A stretch of 64,000 nucleotides of DNA from an uncultured Roseateles sp. (GCF_963422335.1 NZ_OY729424.1:4712001-4776000); one strand, 5' to 3'. Positions 8,887-18,214 are shown, numbered from the stretch's first letter. The notes: generated from the letters alone by a model not told the origin. Translations and numbers: made by a program.

Positions 8887-9978
8887 CTAAGTTGTCGGCG
8901 CCGGGGCGGCCTTGCCATGCTCGGGCGGCGGCCACAGGCCGCGCGGGCGCAGCAGCATCACGCCAATCATCGCCAGGGCCACCAGCAACTGGCGCAGGAT
9001 GGGTGCATCCAGCCGCCCGTCGGTCATCTGCTGCAGGGGACCGGTGACGTAGCGCAGCACCTCGGGCAAGGCCGACAGCAGCAAGGCGCCCATGATCACG
9101 CCAGGAATGTGGCCGATGCCACCCAGCACCACCATGGCCACGATCAGGATCGACTCCTGCAGGCTGAAGGACTCGGGCGACACAAAACCCTGGAAGGCCG
9201 CGAACAGGGCACCGGCCACGCCGCCGAAGGTGGCACCCATGCCGAAAGCCATCAGCTTCAGATTACGGGTGTGGATGCCCATTGCCCGGGCCGCGACCTC
9301 GTCCTCGCGGATCGCCATCCAGGCGCGGCCGATGCGTGAATGCTCCAGCCGGTAGCAGATCAGCACGCTGACCAGCACCAAGGACAGGAACAGGTAGTAG
9401 TAGCGCGTCACCGAAGGCACCATGAAGCCGAACAGCTCGCCCGACTTGCCAAGATTGACGCCGAAGATGTGGATGTCGTCGATCTGGCTGATACCGTGGG
9501 CGCCGTTGGTGATGTTGGTCGGGTGGCGCATATTGACGATGAACAGGCGCGCGATCTCGCCGAAGGCCAGCGTCACGACGGCCAGGTAATCACCGCGCAG
9601 CTTCAGGGTCGGTGCACCCAGCAGCACGCCAAAGACGCCGGCAAGCCCTGCCCCCAGCGGTATCACCAGCCACCAGGGCGTGTGCAGCCCCGCCGGGAGC
9701 AAGGCATGGATGGCGGCGAACTGCTCGGTCAGGTGCGGCGAGGCGAGCAGCGCGAACGCATAGGCGCCCAGGGCATAGAAGGCCACATAGCCGAGGTCCA
9801 GCAGGCCCGCATAACCCACCACGATATTCATGCCCAGTGCCAGCAGCACATACAGCAACGCCTGGTCGATGATGCGCACCGGGCCGTTGCCCCATTGCTG
9901 AACCAGCAGCGGCGCCACCAGCAGGCCCACAGCGGCCAGCAGGTACAGCCAGGATCTCTTTCTGTCACGCATCAGCAT
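8887..9978 (-). CDS. livM: Branched-chain amino acid-type ABC transporter permease LivM
   Basis: 363 residues with about 9-10 membrane segments. The family signature of the LivM inner-membrane subunit is clear: GLLDLGYVAFYALGAYAFAL near the N terminus, the cytoplasmic coupling loop RLEHSRIGRAWMAIREDEVAARAMGI (split here: RIGRAWMAIREDE then AARAMGI) and GGIGHIPG near the C terminus. ATGs at 9978 and 9972 are both possible; 9978 is used. Oddly, no LivH, LivG, LivF or binding protein is nearby; the neighbours are a GST and an aldehyde dehydrogenase. It may serve import of an amine or aromatic acid with subunits encoded elsewhere. Confidence 0.85.
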   Translation of the reverse strand: MLMRDRKRSWLYLLAAVGLLVAPLLVQQWGNGPVRIIDQALLYVLLALGMNIVVGYAGLLDLGYVAFYALGAYAFALLASPHLTEQFAAIHALLPAGLHTPWWLVIPLGAGLAGVFGVLLGAPTLKLRGDYLAVVTLAFGEIARLFIVNMRHPTNITNGAHGISQIDDIHIFGVNLGKSGELFGFMVPSVTRYYYLFLSLVLVSVLICYRLEHSRIGRAWMAIREDEVAARAMGIHTRNLKLMAFGMGATFGGVAGALFAAFQGFVSPESFSLQESILIVAMVVLGGIGHIPGVIMGALLLSALPEVLRYVTGPLQQMTDGRLDAPILRQLLVALAMIGVMLLRPRGLWPPPEHGKAAPAPTT

Positions 9979-9994
9979 CGGTGGGCGCCGGGGC

Positions 9995-10624
9995 TCAAGC
10001 CCTGTACCTGCCCTCGCCAAACGGCGCCGCCCTGAATTCCGGCAACGCCTCGGCCGCAGCAGAGAATGCCACCAGACGCGGAAACCCCTCCGCAGGCACG
10101 ACTTCGGGCAGCATCTGCTGCGTGAAATGCCAGGCCACCGCCACGCTGACGCCAGCCTGGCTCAGGGTCGTGCTGGTGGCGGTCAACGGCCGTCGGCCCA
10201 GCTCCTGCTCCAGTGCGCCATAGGCGGCGAGCAGCTGGCCGGTCACCCGCTCGATCCAGGGCTCATGCACCTTCTCGGCCGGCCGCAACCCGCGCTCGTA
10301 GACGATTTGCGCACTCTTGTCACAGGCCGCCAGGGCCAGGCCAGTCAGCCGAAGCTCGTGCTGCAGCGCCTGCAGATCCAAGGGCAGCAGCGTGCGCGGC
10401 CGCGCCAGCGCCTCGGCGTACTGCAGGATCAGCGTCGAATCCATCAGCACCTCGCCATCGTCGCACAGCAAGGTCGGCGCCTTGACGACCGGATTGAGCT
10501 GCGCAAACTCGGCGAAGCCGCGAAAGACGGACACCGACTGGTGCTCGAAGCGCAGGCCCAGCAGCTGCAGCGCGATGGCCACGCGCCGCACATAGGGCGA
10601 GTCGAGCATGCCGACGAGTTTCAT
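9995..10624 (-). CDS. Glutathione S-transferase family protein
   Basis: 209 residues from the ATG at 10624; the in-frame extension upstream does not resemble a GST. The N-terminal thioredoxin-like domain begins MKLVGMLDSPYVRRVAIAL, with Ser9 in the usual catalytic position. It continues through NPVVKAPTLLCDDGEVLMDS (about 57-76), which contains the cis-Pro and the glutamyl-binding Asp-Ser. An all-helical C-terminal domain follows. It is 16 bases upstream of livM on the same strand, so co-transcription is likely. Substrate unknown; in an aromatic catabolic block a detoxifying or isomerising role is plausible. Confidence 0.8.
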   Translation of the reverse strand: MKLVGMLDSPYVRRVAIALQLLGLRFEHQSVSVFRGFAEFAQLNPVVKAPTLLCDDGEVLMDSTLILQYAEALARPRTLLPLDLQALQHELRLTGLALAACDKSAQIVYERGLRPAEKVHEPWIERVTGQLLAAYGALEQELGRRPLTATSTTLSQAGVSVAVAWHFTQQMLPEVVPAEGFPRLVAFSAAAEALPEFRAAPFGEGRYRA

Positions 10625-10724
10625 GGAGTCTCCAGCGTGGCGGACAAGGTCACCGGTCGCAGCATGCACCGAGGTACATCTGCGTCAACGCCTTTGCGCA
10701 TTGCGGGGCGTGGACGACCGGGGA

Positions 10725-10885
10725 AAAGAAAACGGCGTCTTCAGCGATGAGGTCTCCGAGACCCGAAGGGTCTTGGTGCCTCACCAGCTCGTGCCAGCCT
10801 TCCAAGTTCGGATGGGACATGGGGTTGCTCCGGGGATTCTGGGGCCTTCACGGGTTCGCCTACCAGCGGATCTAACATAGCAGCT
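10725..10885 (-). ncRNA. Candidate structured RNA with 5S rRNA-like core
   Basis: This 384-base gap between the AcoR-like gene and the GST gene holds a segment that reads like a 5S rRNA core on the minus strand. It has CCCATCCGAACTTGGAAG (10815-10798), which matches the conserved 5S loop B/C string CCAUxCCGAACUxxGAAG, then GGTGAG, then a GACCC-TTCG-GGTC hairpin and CGGAGACCTC, the order and spacing of 5S helix IV and loop E. A promoter-like string (TTGGAC, then extended -10 TGCTATGTT near 10880) precedes it. The closing helix I expected of a real 5S gene is weak or absent. It could be a 5S-mimicking leader of the GST-livM transcript, a decayed 5S copy, or coincidence. Confidence 0.35.
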
Positions 10886-11008
10886 ATTGGGCGCAGACTG
10901 TCCAAGGTCGACCATGAGGACAAACCCGGGGCGGTTCACGGCAGCTTGCGGTATCGCCGATTGAGTGCTGGCTGGCAAGGGTGGCCAGCAAGGCTCGGCC
11001 TCCCCGCC

Positions 11009-12163
11009 CTAAGCCGCCCCGCCCCGCATCTGCCGATACACCCGCCCCCGCGATACGCCCAGGCGCCGTGCCGCCTCGCTGATATTGCCGCCGCACTCCT
11101 GCACCGTCTTGGCAATCAACTCGCGGCTGGCGGCTACGAGGCTGGGCGCAGTCACCGGGGCAGCCAACGGGGCGGCAGCTTCCGGCGCAGCAGCGGCAGC
11201 GAACACGCCCCTCGCCCCATCCCGCGCCTGCAGCTGAGCCCGCATCCACACATTGAGCCCATTGGGCAAGCGCAGCAGCGCCAGTTCGCCGCCTCGGCTG
11301 TGGTCCAGCAACGCTGCCACTCCCAGACCCAGCAAGGCCTCCGTGAAGTCGGGGTCGGACCGCGGAGCCTGTTGCGCACCCACCAGGCGCGCCGCCATGC
11401 CATTCATCCAGGCCACACGCCCGTCGGGCGCGATGCCGATCAGCCCCGCCAGCGGTGTGCCCAGCACATCGGGGCTGGCCTGGAATTCGACCACCAGGTG
11501 TTCGCTCGATTGCGCACGCAGCAGGCGGTTCTCGATCGCCGAAGCGTAGAGGCCGACCAGCGGCTGGGCGTCGAAGCCGAAGGCCCGGTCTTCGATCGAA
11601 AGGTCGAGCACGCCGGCAACGCGCCCCTGGGTGTCGCGTATCGGTGCGGCGGCGCAGTGGATGGCCGCCACCTGGTCGAAGAAGTGCTCGGGTCCGCTGA
11701 CGCTGCAGGCCTGGCCGGTGCGCAGCACCACGCCAGGGGCATTGGTGCCCAGCAGCGATTCGGAGACATTGACGCCCAGCCGGGCCAGATGGGGCAGCAC
11801 CGCGGCCGACGGGCCGTGGGTGGGGGCCTGGCTCAAGCGAACGATCATGCCGTCGGCGTCGGCCAGCAGCAGGCGGCAGCCGGTGCCACCCAGGGCCAGT
11901 TCCAGGCGCTGGAACGATTCGGCGGCAGCCTCGCAGAGCTGGCGGCTGCGACGCAGCGCGCTGTCCAGCCGCACGGCGCTGACGGGCTCGAAGGCGACGC
12001 GCTCGCTGCCCTCGCGGCCGGCCCGCACACAGCGCTGCCAGGACTGGATCAGCGCCTCGCTGACCAGGCCGGTGGGTGCTTCACCACGCTCGAAGAAGCG
12101 CTGCCGGGCCCAGGCCAGCCGCTGCGCGGGTGTGGCGAAAAAGGGCTGGGCGGGCAGAGACAT
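11009..12163 (-). CDS. AcoR-like transcriptional regulator lacking the AAA+ domain
   Basis: 384 residues. The N terminus resembles the acetoin-regulator (AcoR) family, with LIQSWQRCVRAG near 39-50. A GAF-like sensory domain covers about 75-215 (GVNVSESLLGTNAPG and AIHCAAAPIRD are family-like), followed by a PAS-like stretch to about 320. The C terminus is a Fis-type helix-turn-helix (CGGNISEAARRLGVSRGRVYRQM). The sigma-54-interacting AAA+ domain (GAFTGA loop, Walker A) is missing, so it should not activate sigma-54 promoters directly. It starts 7 bases after the acyl-CoA ligase stop and is probably cotranscribed. Likely senses an intermediate of the adjacent catabolic pathway (inference). Confidence 0.75.
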   Translation of the reverse strand: MSLPAQPFFATPAQRLAWARQRFFERGEAPTGLVSEALIQSWQRCVRAGREGSERVAFEPVSAVRLDSALRRSRQLCEAAAESFQRLELALGGTGCRLLLADADGMIVRLSQAPTHGPSAAVLPHLARLGVNVSESLLGTNAPGVVLRTGQACSVSGPEHFFDQVAAIHCAAAPIRDTQGRVAGVLDLSIEDRAFGFDAQPLVGLYASAIENRLLRAQSSEHLVVEFQASPDVLGTPLAGLIGIAPDGRVAWMNGMAARLVGAQQAPRSDPDFTEALLGLGVAALLDHSRGGELALLRLPNGLNVWMRAQLQARDGARGVFAAAAAPEAAAPLAAPVTAPSLVAASRELIAKTVQECGGNISEAARRLGVSRGRVYRQMRGGAA

Positions 12164-12170
12164 GAAAGCG

Positions 12171-13871
12171 TTACGCGTTCTCGACCAGGCTCAGGCCCAG
12201 CTCCTGCATCATCGCGTCGCGCATCACGAACTTCTGTACCTTGCCGGTCACCGTCACCGGCAGTTCGTCGACGAAGCGGATGTAGCGCGGCTGCTTGTAG
12301 TGGGCGATCTGGTCGCGGCAGAACTCGCGTACCTCGTCTTCGGTGCAGGCGGTGCCGGGGCGGGTGATGATCCAGGCGCACAGCTCCTCGCCGTAGCGCT
12401 CGTCGGGCACGCCGAACACCTGCACGGCGGCGATCTTGGGGTAGCGGAACAGGAACTCCTCGATCTCGCGCGGGTAGATGTTCTCGCCGCCGCGTATGAC
12501 CATGTCCTTGAGCCGGCCGACGATATTGCAATAGCCCTCGGCGTCGAGCGTGGCCAGGTCGCCGGTGTGCATCCAGCCCTCGCGCACGGCGTCCTGCGTG
12601 CGCTCCTCGTCGCCCCAATAGCCCTGCATCACCGAGTAGCCGCGCGTGCACAGCTCGCCGGTCTCGCCGACGGGCACGATGCGGCCGTCGAAGTCGACGA
12701 TCTTGACCTCGAGGTGCGGCAGCACGCGGCCCACAGTCGTGACGCGCTTTTCCAGCGGATCGTCGACGGCGCTCTGGAACGACACCGGGCTGGTCTCGGT
12801 CATGCCATAGGCGATGGTCACCTCCTGCATATGCATATCGGTCTGCACCTTGCGCATGACCTCGATCGGGCACGGCGCGCCGGCCATGATGCCGGTGCGC
12901 AGCGAGCGCAAATCGAAGCGGGCGAAGTCCGGATGGTTCAGCTCGGCGATGAACATCGTCGGCACGCCGTGCAGTGCCGTGCAGCGCTCGGCCTGCACAG
13001 CGGCCAGGGTGGCCTGCGCGTCGAAACCCTCGCCCGGGAACACCATCTTGGCGCCGCGGCTCACGCAGGCCAGCACCGACAGCACCATGCCGAAGCAGTG
13101 GTACAGCGGCACCGGTATGCACAGGCTGTCGCGCTCGTCCAGCTTCATGCAGGCGGCCACGGCGCGTGCGTTGTTGACGATGTTGTGGTGGGTCAAGGTC
13201 GCGCCCTTCGGCGCGCCGGTGGTGCCGCTGGTGAACTGGATATTGATAGCCTCGGTGCAGCGCAGCGTGCTGTCGGCCGGCAGCGCGGCGATGTGGTGGG
13301 CGCCCAGTTCGATCACCGTGGCCCAGTTCAGCATCGCCGCCGTCGGCTCCTCGCCCAGGCGTATCACCAGGCGCAGATGCGGCAGCCGCGGCAAACCATG
13401 CTGCGAGCCCACGCCCAGGTTCTGCAGCATGCCCAGGTAGTTGCTGCTCTTGAACGCCGCAGCGCTGACGAGCACGCTGACGCCCACCTTGTTCAGCGCG
13501 TACTCCAGCTCCGACAAGCGGTAGGCCGGATTGATGCTGACCAGGATGGCGCCGATGCGCGCCGTGGCGAACTGGGTGATCAGCCACTCGGCGCGGTTCG
13601 GTGACCAGATGCCGACACGGTCGCCCTTGCGCACGCCCAGGCGCCACAGGCCGGCGGCGGCGTGCTGCACCTGCTCCAGCAGCTGCGCCCAGGTCCAGCG
13701 CAGGCCCTGTTCGACAAACACGGCGGCATCGCGCTCGGGCCAGCGCCGCGCAGCCTCGGCCAGCAGGCGGTAGACGGTGTCATCGCTCAGCGCCACGTCG
13801 GTGGCGCCGCGTACCAGCGACTGGCCCTCAAGGGGCAGGCAAGGGGTGAAGGGGGGGGATTGGAACTGCAT
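12171..13871 (-). CDS. Acyl-CoA ligase (AMP-binding, FadD-like)
   Basis: 566 residues. The adenylate-forming signature TSGTTGAPKG lies at 214-223. YGMTETSPVSF in the middle, TGELCTRGYSVMQGYW and the hinge region with GRLKDMVIRGGENIYP follow, and the catalytic Lys context VTGKVQKF is near the C terminus. This is a complete ANL-family CoA ligase of the medium/short-chain or arylacetate-accepting type; substrate cannot be read from sequence. In context it could activate the acid made by the aldehyde dehydrogenase. It lies 12 bases after the AraC gene stop and 7 bases before the AcoR-like gene. Confidence 0.85.
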   Translation of the reverse strand: MQFQSPPFTPCLPLEGQSLVRGATDVALSDDTVYRLLAEAARRWPERDAAVFVEQGLRWTWAQLLEQVQHAAAGLWRLGVRKGDRVGIWSPNRAEWLITQFATARIGAILVSINPAYRLSELEYALNKVGVSVLVSAAAFKSSNYLGMLQNLGVGSQHGLPRLPHLRLVIRLGEEPTAAMLNWATVIELGAHHIAALPADSTLRCTEAINIQFTSGTTGAPKGATLTHHNIVNNARAVAACMKLDERDSLCIPVPLYHCFGMVLSVLACVSRGAKMVFPGEGFDAQATLAAVQAERCTALHGVPTMFIAELNHPDFARFDLRSLRTGIMAGAPCPIEVMRKVQTDMHMQEVTIAYGMTETSPVSFQSAVDDPLEKRVTTVGRVLPHLEVKIVDFDGRIVPVGETGELCTRGYSVMQGYWGDEERTQDAVREGWMHTGDLATLDAEGYCNIVGRLKDMVIRGGENIYPREIEEFLFRYPKIAAVQVFGVPDERYGEELCAWIITRPGTACTEDEVREFCRDQIAHYKQPRYIRFVDELPVTVTGKVQKFVMRDAMMQELGLSLVENA

Positions 13872-13883
13872 GAACGGGAAGTC

Positions 13884-14861
13884 CTAGAGACAGCCGGGCA
13901 TGGGGCCGTTGAGCTTGAGCGTGTCCGAGGGCAGCTCGTCGAACATCAGCCGGTAATGCCGCGTGAAATGGCTGGCGCTGCTGAAACCCAGGGTGGTGGC
14001 GACGGCCGTGATGGGCTGGTCGGCCGTGAGCTTCAGCGTGCGCCGGGCCTCGTTGAGCCGCAAGGCGCGCAGATAGGCTTGCGGGGTGGTGCGCAGGAAT
14101 TCTTCGAAGCAGTACTGCAGGCTGCGCCGGCTGGTGCAGGCGGCCGCACAGATCTCGGGGACGCCGATGTCGTTGTGCAGATTGGCACGCATGAAGTCCA
14201 CCGCACGCTTGACCACGCGCATGCGCGTGTCGGCGCGGCGCGGCAGCACCGAGGCCGGGTCGACGCCGTCACCGGTCATGGCCAGTGCGACCGTTTCGCT
14301 CAGCGCCAGCGAGACCCAATCGGCCGGGCCGCTCTCGCCCTGCGGATCGGCGTGGCGCCGGTGCTGCTCCGCCGCCTGCGCGCTGATCGCCTGCAACCGG
14401 CCGCGGATCGCCGCTGCGGCGGCGGGCGCCAGGGCCAGGTTGCGCTCGCGTTCGGCATGCTCCAGCCAGCCCAGCTTGGCCTGGGGCAGGCAGCGTTCCA
14501 GCAAGTCGCGGTGCACGCACAGGCCCACCAGATCCAGCTCACCAGCGGTGACAACGTCGTACTCGTCCCGGCTGGTCAGAATCATCAGCGATTCCAGGCC
14601 CAGCGGCCGGCCGGCAAAGACCGCGCCGGTATCCACCGTCGTGGGCATGGCAATCGCGACGTGGTCGGGCGGCGGCGTGATCTGCTCGCGCAGCCGGCGG
14701 TTGGTGCGCTCGCGCAGCAGGATGCCCTCGTCGGTCTCCAGCTGCCAGGCGTAGCCATCGAAACGGCCGCAACCCAGCTGCTCGTAGGCTTGCCGCCAGC
14801 CGTTCAGCGCCTTGGCCTGATCGTCCACGTCCTGCGACTGGTGTTCGAATACGCGCGACAT
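13884..14861 (-). CDS. AraC-family transcriptional regulator
   Basis: 325 residues. An N-terminal effector domain of about 215 residues precedes a two-HTH AraC DNA-binding domain at about 220-320. The first helix-turn-helix is GVPEICAAACTSRRSLQYCF, the second TAVATTLGFSSASHFTRHYR. The arrangement resembles EutR/QhpR-type activators found in amine-oxidation loci. It lies inside the run, 25 bases after the Ycf48-like gene stop, so it is transcribed with the transport genes and may control them or the amine dehydrogenase operon upstream. Confidence 0.85.
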   Translation of the reverse strand: MSRVFEHQSQDVDDQAKALNGWRQAYEQLGCGRFDGYAWQLETDEGILLRERTNRRLREQITPPPDHVAIAMPTTVDTGAVFAGRPLGLESLMILTSRDEYDVVTAGELDLVGLCVHRDLLERCLPQAKLGWLEHAERERNLALAPAAAAAIRGRLQAISAQAAEQHRRHADPQGESGPADWVSLALSETVALAMTGDGVDPASVLPRRADTRMRVVKRAVDFMRANLHNDIGVPEICAAACTSRRSLQYCFEEFLRTTPQAYLRALRLNEARRTLKLTADQPITAVATTLGFSSASHFTRHYRLMFDELPSDTLKLNGPMPGCL

Positions 14862-14886
14862 TGGGGTCTCCGGGGAAGACTTGTCT

Positions 14887-15852
14887 TCAGGCAGGTAGTT
14901 TGACGTAGCGCAGGCCCGTCGTGCTGGCCACCAGCAACTCGCCCGAGGCCAGCACCAGCGCGCCGGTCAAGGTGGCCCGGTCATCCAGGCGCTTGAAGGC
15001 GAACTGGTCGCCGGCCGCGTTGCCGCTGAGCAGGCTGCCATCGACGCCGACGACCACCGGCCGCTGGTCGGCGCGCAGGGCAATCGCCGTCAGCGAGCCG
15101 GCCTCGGGGATGGCTTGATGCTTCCAGCTGCGGCCGTCATCGCTGCTGCGCACCAGGTTGCCGCGCATGCCGCAGGCCAGCAGCACGCCATCGGCCAGGG
15201 CCTGGCCGCTCCACAGCGAGCCCTGGTAGGGCGTGGCCACCAGCTGCCAGTGGGCACCGCGGTCCTCGCTGCGCAGCACAGCACCGTTCTCGGCCGCGAT
15301 CAGCCAGGTCGAGCGGGCGGAGACGAAGATGCGGTTCAGGTGGCGCTCGCCGGCCTCGCCCGGCAGCAGTTCGGCGCGCTCCCATTTCACGCCGCCGTCC
15401 TGCGTGCGCAGGGCGAAGCCGAAGCCGCCGACCGCCAGGCCGTGGCCATCGGGCTCGACCCGCACCGCCAGCAGGGTGTCGGAGCCGTCTATCTTGCCGT
15501 GCACACGGGTCCAGCTCTCGCCCGCGTCGCCGGAGCGCAGGATGGTGCCGCCGTGGCCCACGGCCCAGAGCGTGCGCGCATCGGTGGCATGCACCGCCGT
15601 CAGGGTGGTGCGCGTCGGCACGGCCTTGGCCTGGCGCCAGCTCCGACCCTGGTCATCGGACAGCAGCACATGGCCGCGCTCGCCGACGGCAATCAAGCGC
15701 TCGCCGGCACGGATCAGGTCCAGGCAGACGCTCTTGGCGGCCAGTGGGCGCTGCAGGGCCGCGGGCTCGGTTTGCGCGTAGCCCAAGGTGGGCAGCACGC
15801 CCAGGGCCACAAGGCAGCGGCGGCGGGTGAGGTGCATGGCGGTGGCTTTCAT
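14887..15852 (-). CDS. Ycf48-like beta-propeller protein
   Basis: 321 residues. Signal peptide-like N terminus (RRRCLVALGVLPTLGYAQ); the ATG at 15837 gives a more compact signal than 15852, and either is possible. The mature part holds repeated Asp-box/BNR-like strands (SDDQGRSW, SGDAGESW, TQDGGVKW, SEDRGAHW, SSDDGRSW), about five to six blades of a Ycf48-type propeller. Proteins of this kind accompany MMPL/RND permeases together with DUF1302 and DUF1329, as here. The gene is 1 base from the RND gene stop. Probably a periplasmic partner of the permease (inference). Confidence 0.8.
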   Translation of the reverse strand: MKATAMHLTRRRCLVALGVLPTLGYAQTEPAALQRPLAAKSVCLDLIRAGERLIAVGERGHVLLSDDQGRSWRQAKAVPTRTTLTAVHATDARTLWAVGHGGTILRSGDAGESWTRVHGKIDGSDTLLAVRVEPDGHGLAVGGFGFALRTQDGGVKWERAELLPGEAGERHLNRIFVSARSTWLIAAENGAVLRSEDRGAHWQLVATPYQGSLWSGQALADGVLLACGMRGNLVRSSDDGRSWKHQAIPEAGSLTAIALRADQRPVVVGVDGSLLSGNAAGDQFAFKRLDDRATLTGALVLASGELLVASTTGLRYVKLPA

Positions 15853-15853
15853 C

Positions 15854-18214
15854 TCAATGCACCATGAAGGGCCGGTGCACCGGGCCCCGGCGCGGTATCA
15901 GCAGGTCTATGCACACGGCGAGCGCCGGCAGCAGCGTGATGGCCATGACCATGTTCAGCATGAACATGAAGGCCAGCAGCAGCCCCATATCGGCCTGGAA
16001 CTTCAAGGGCGAGAACACCCAGGTTGCCACCCCCACCGACAGCGTCAGCGCCGTGAACACCGTGGCAATGCCGGTCTCGCGCAGCGCCTGCAGAAAGGCC
16101 GGCACGATGGCTGCGCCGTCGGCCAGGTACAGCTGCAGCCGGTTGTAGATGTAGAAGGCGTAGTCCACGCCTATGCCCACGGCCAGCACCATCACCGGCA
16201 ACGTCGCAACGGTCAGGCCGATGCTCAAGGCCTTCATGAACCAGTAGCCGATGAAGGTGGCCACCGTCAGCGGCAGGCAGCAGGCAACGACGGCCCGCCA
16301 GTCGCGGTAGGTCAGGAACACCAGCACGACGATGGTGGCGTAGACGTAGAGCATCATCGGCAGCTCGGTGGCCTCCAGCACCTCGTTGGTGGCGGCCTGC
16401 ACACCAGCATTGCCGCTGGCCAGGGCGACGGTGACGCCCGCCATCCGTTCGCTGGCGCGGAAGTCCTTGACCACCTGGACCGCACGCTTGATCGTCTCGG
16501 CCTTGTGGTCGGCCAGGTAGGCGTGGATGGGCAGCACCGTGCAGCGTGGGTCGTACAGGCCCGAGCCCTCGCCCACCAGGCCGATGAAGCTGGCCATCGA
16601 GCGCGTGTCGCGCGGCAGGTCGCCCCACTTCGGATTGCCTTCGTTGAAGCCGGCCGCGCCGAGCTTGACCAGGGCCGGCAAGGCATTGGTGCCTATCACG
16701 CCGGGGGTGTTGGCCAGCTCCCAGGCCAGGCTGTCGATATAGGCCATCTTGCGAAAGTCGTGGCAGCTGTCCGGCGTGGTTTCGTTGACGACGGTGAGCA
16801 CGTCCAGGCCGACGGCGAACTTCTCGGCGATGCTGACCGCGTCGCGGTTGTAGCGGGCCGTGTCGCGCAACTCCGGCGCGCCGGGCTGCACATAGCCGAC
16901 ATGGCGGTCTCGGCCCTGCCACACGGCCAGCACGAACAGCAGCAGGCCGGCGCCCACCACCCAGGGCGCGACCCGCGGCTCGGCCACGCGGGCCAGCACG
17001 CCTATGCCCAGCTCGCGGCTGCGGCGCAGCAGCTGCATGCGGGCACCCCAGCCCGCGTCGAGCTTCACGAACGAGGCCAGCACCGGCAGCATCACCAGAT
17101 TGGTGACGATCTTGTAGGCCACGCCCAGCGAGGCGGTGATGGCCAGCTCGCGTATCGCCGGGATCGGGATCAGCAGCAGCGTGGCAAAGCCGACCAGCGC
17201 AGTCAGCAGCGCCATCGTGCCGGGCACCAAGAGGCCGCCGAAGCTGGCGCGGGCCGCGTCGAACACCGACTTGCCGGCGCTGATCTCCCGCGCAATGCTG
17301 TTGATCTGCTGCACGCCATGCGACACGCCGATGGCAAACACCAGGAAGGGCACCAGCACGGCCAAGGGGTCCAGCCCATAGCCCAGCAGGTGCAGGCTGC
17401 CGAACTGCCAGACCAGGGAGACCAGCGAGCAGCTCAGCGCCACCGCCGTGAAGGCCCAGGAGCGGCAGTACCAGAACACCGCCAGCGCCGTCAGCACAAA
17501 GGCCAGCGCGAAGAACACCAGCACGCCCTGCGCGCCCTCGGCGATATCGCTGATCTGCTTGGCGAAACCGATGATCTGGATCTCGATGTCGGCGTCTTCG
17601 AACTTGGCACGCAGCTCCTGCTCGATCTTGGGGCCCAGCGCGATGTAGTCGGTGGCCCGCTTGGTCGCCGGGTCCAGGTCGAGCAGATCGGCGGTGACCA
17701 TGGCGCCGGAGTCGTCACTGGCCACCAGGCTGCCCACATACCCACCCTGTACCACGTTGTCGCGGATGCGAGCGATCGTCGTCGCGTCGAGCTTGTCGGG
17801 GGTGACGTCGCCGCCTATCACGTCGCGGGCCTCGTAGCCCTGCTCGGTGACCTGCATCACGCGGGTGTTGGGCGTCCACAGCGAGCTGACCGAGCGTCGG
17901 TCAACGCCCGGCAGATAGAGCAGCGCCTGCGTCACGTCATTGAGCCGCCTGAGCCCCTTGGGCGTCCAGATATCGCCCTTGCGCGCGTGGACCACCACGA
18001 TCAGCCGGTTCGCACCGAACAGCTCGTGCTGGTGCTTCAGAAAGGTCTCGGTGTACTCGTGGCCCAGCGGCAGCTGCTTGCCGAAGCCGGCGCTCATGTG
18101 CAGGCGGGCAGCGAACAGGCCCATCACCAGCGTGACCAGGGCCAGCAGCAACAGCAGCGCCTTGCGATGGCCGAAGAACAGCCGCTCGCAGGCCAGGACA
18201 AAGGTGCTCAGCAT
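15854..18214 (-). CDS. RND/MMPL-type permease
   Basis: 786 residues. The topology is two repeats, each with one membrane segment, a large periplasmic loop and five membrane segments. The transport-domain motifs include VGIGVDYAFYIYNR in the second half and FAIGVSHGVQQINS in the first. This is the hydrophobe/amphiphile exporter-like (MMPL) subfamily rather than a tripartite drug pump, as there is no AcrA- or TolC-type gene nearby. Its neighbours DUF1302 and DUF1329 are predicted outer-membrane and periplasmic partners. Substrate unknown; lipid-like or aromatic molecules are plausible. Confidence 0.82.
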   Translation of the reverse strand: MLSTFVLACERLFFGHRKALLLLLALVTLVMGLFAARLHMSAGFGKQLPLGHEYTETFLKHQHELFGANRLIVVVHARKGDIWTPKGLRRLNDVTQALLYLPGVDRRSVSSLWTPNTRVMQVTEQGYEARDVIGGDVTPDKLDATTIARIRDNVVQGGYVGSLVASDDSGAMVTADLLDLDPATKRATDYIALGPKIEQELRAKFEDADIEIQIIGFAKQISDIAEGAQGVLVFFALAFVLTALAVFWYCRSWAFTAVALSCSLVSLVWQFGSLHLLGYGLDPLAVLVPFLVFAIGVSHGVQQINSIAREISAGKSVFDAARASFGGLLVPGTMALLTALVGFATLLLIPIPAIRELAITASLGVAYKIVTNLVMLPVLASFVKLDAGWGARMQLLRRSRELGIGVLARVAEPRVAPWVVGAGLLLFVLAVWQGRDRHVGYVQPGAPELRDTARYNRDAVSIAEKFAVGLDVLTVVNETTPDSCHDFRKMAYIDSLAWELANTPGVIGTNALPALVKLGAAGFNEGNPKWGDLPRDTRSMASFIGLVGEGSGLYDPRCTVLPIHAYLADHKAETIKRAVQVVKDFRASERMAGVTVALASGNAGVQAATNEVLEATELPMMLYVYATIVVLVFLTYRDWRAVVACCLPLTVATFIGYWFMKALSIGLTVATLPVMVLAVGIGVDYAFYIYNRLQLYLADGAAIVPAFLQALRETGIATVFTALTLSVGVATWVFSPLKFQADMGLLLAFMFMLNMVMAITLLPALAVCIDLLIPRRGPVHRPFMVH

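Noticed and set aside
11631..14903. Two long plus-strand frames over the AcoR-like, CoA ligase and AraC genes
   Set aside because: His/Ala/Gly/Arg-rich shadows of well-identified minus-strand genes.
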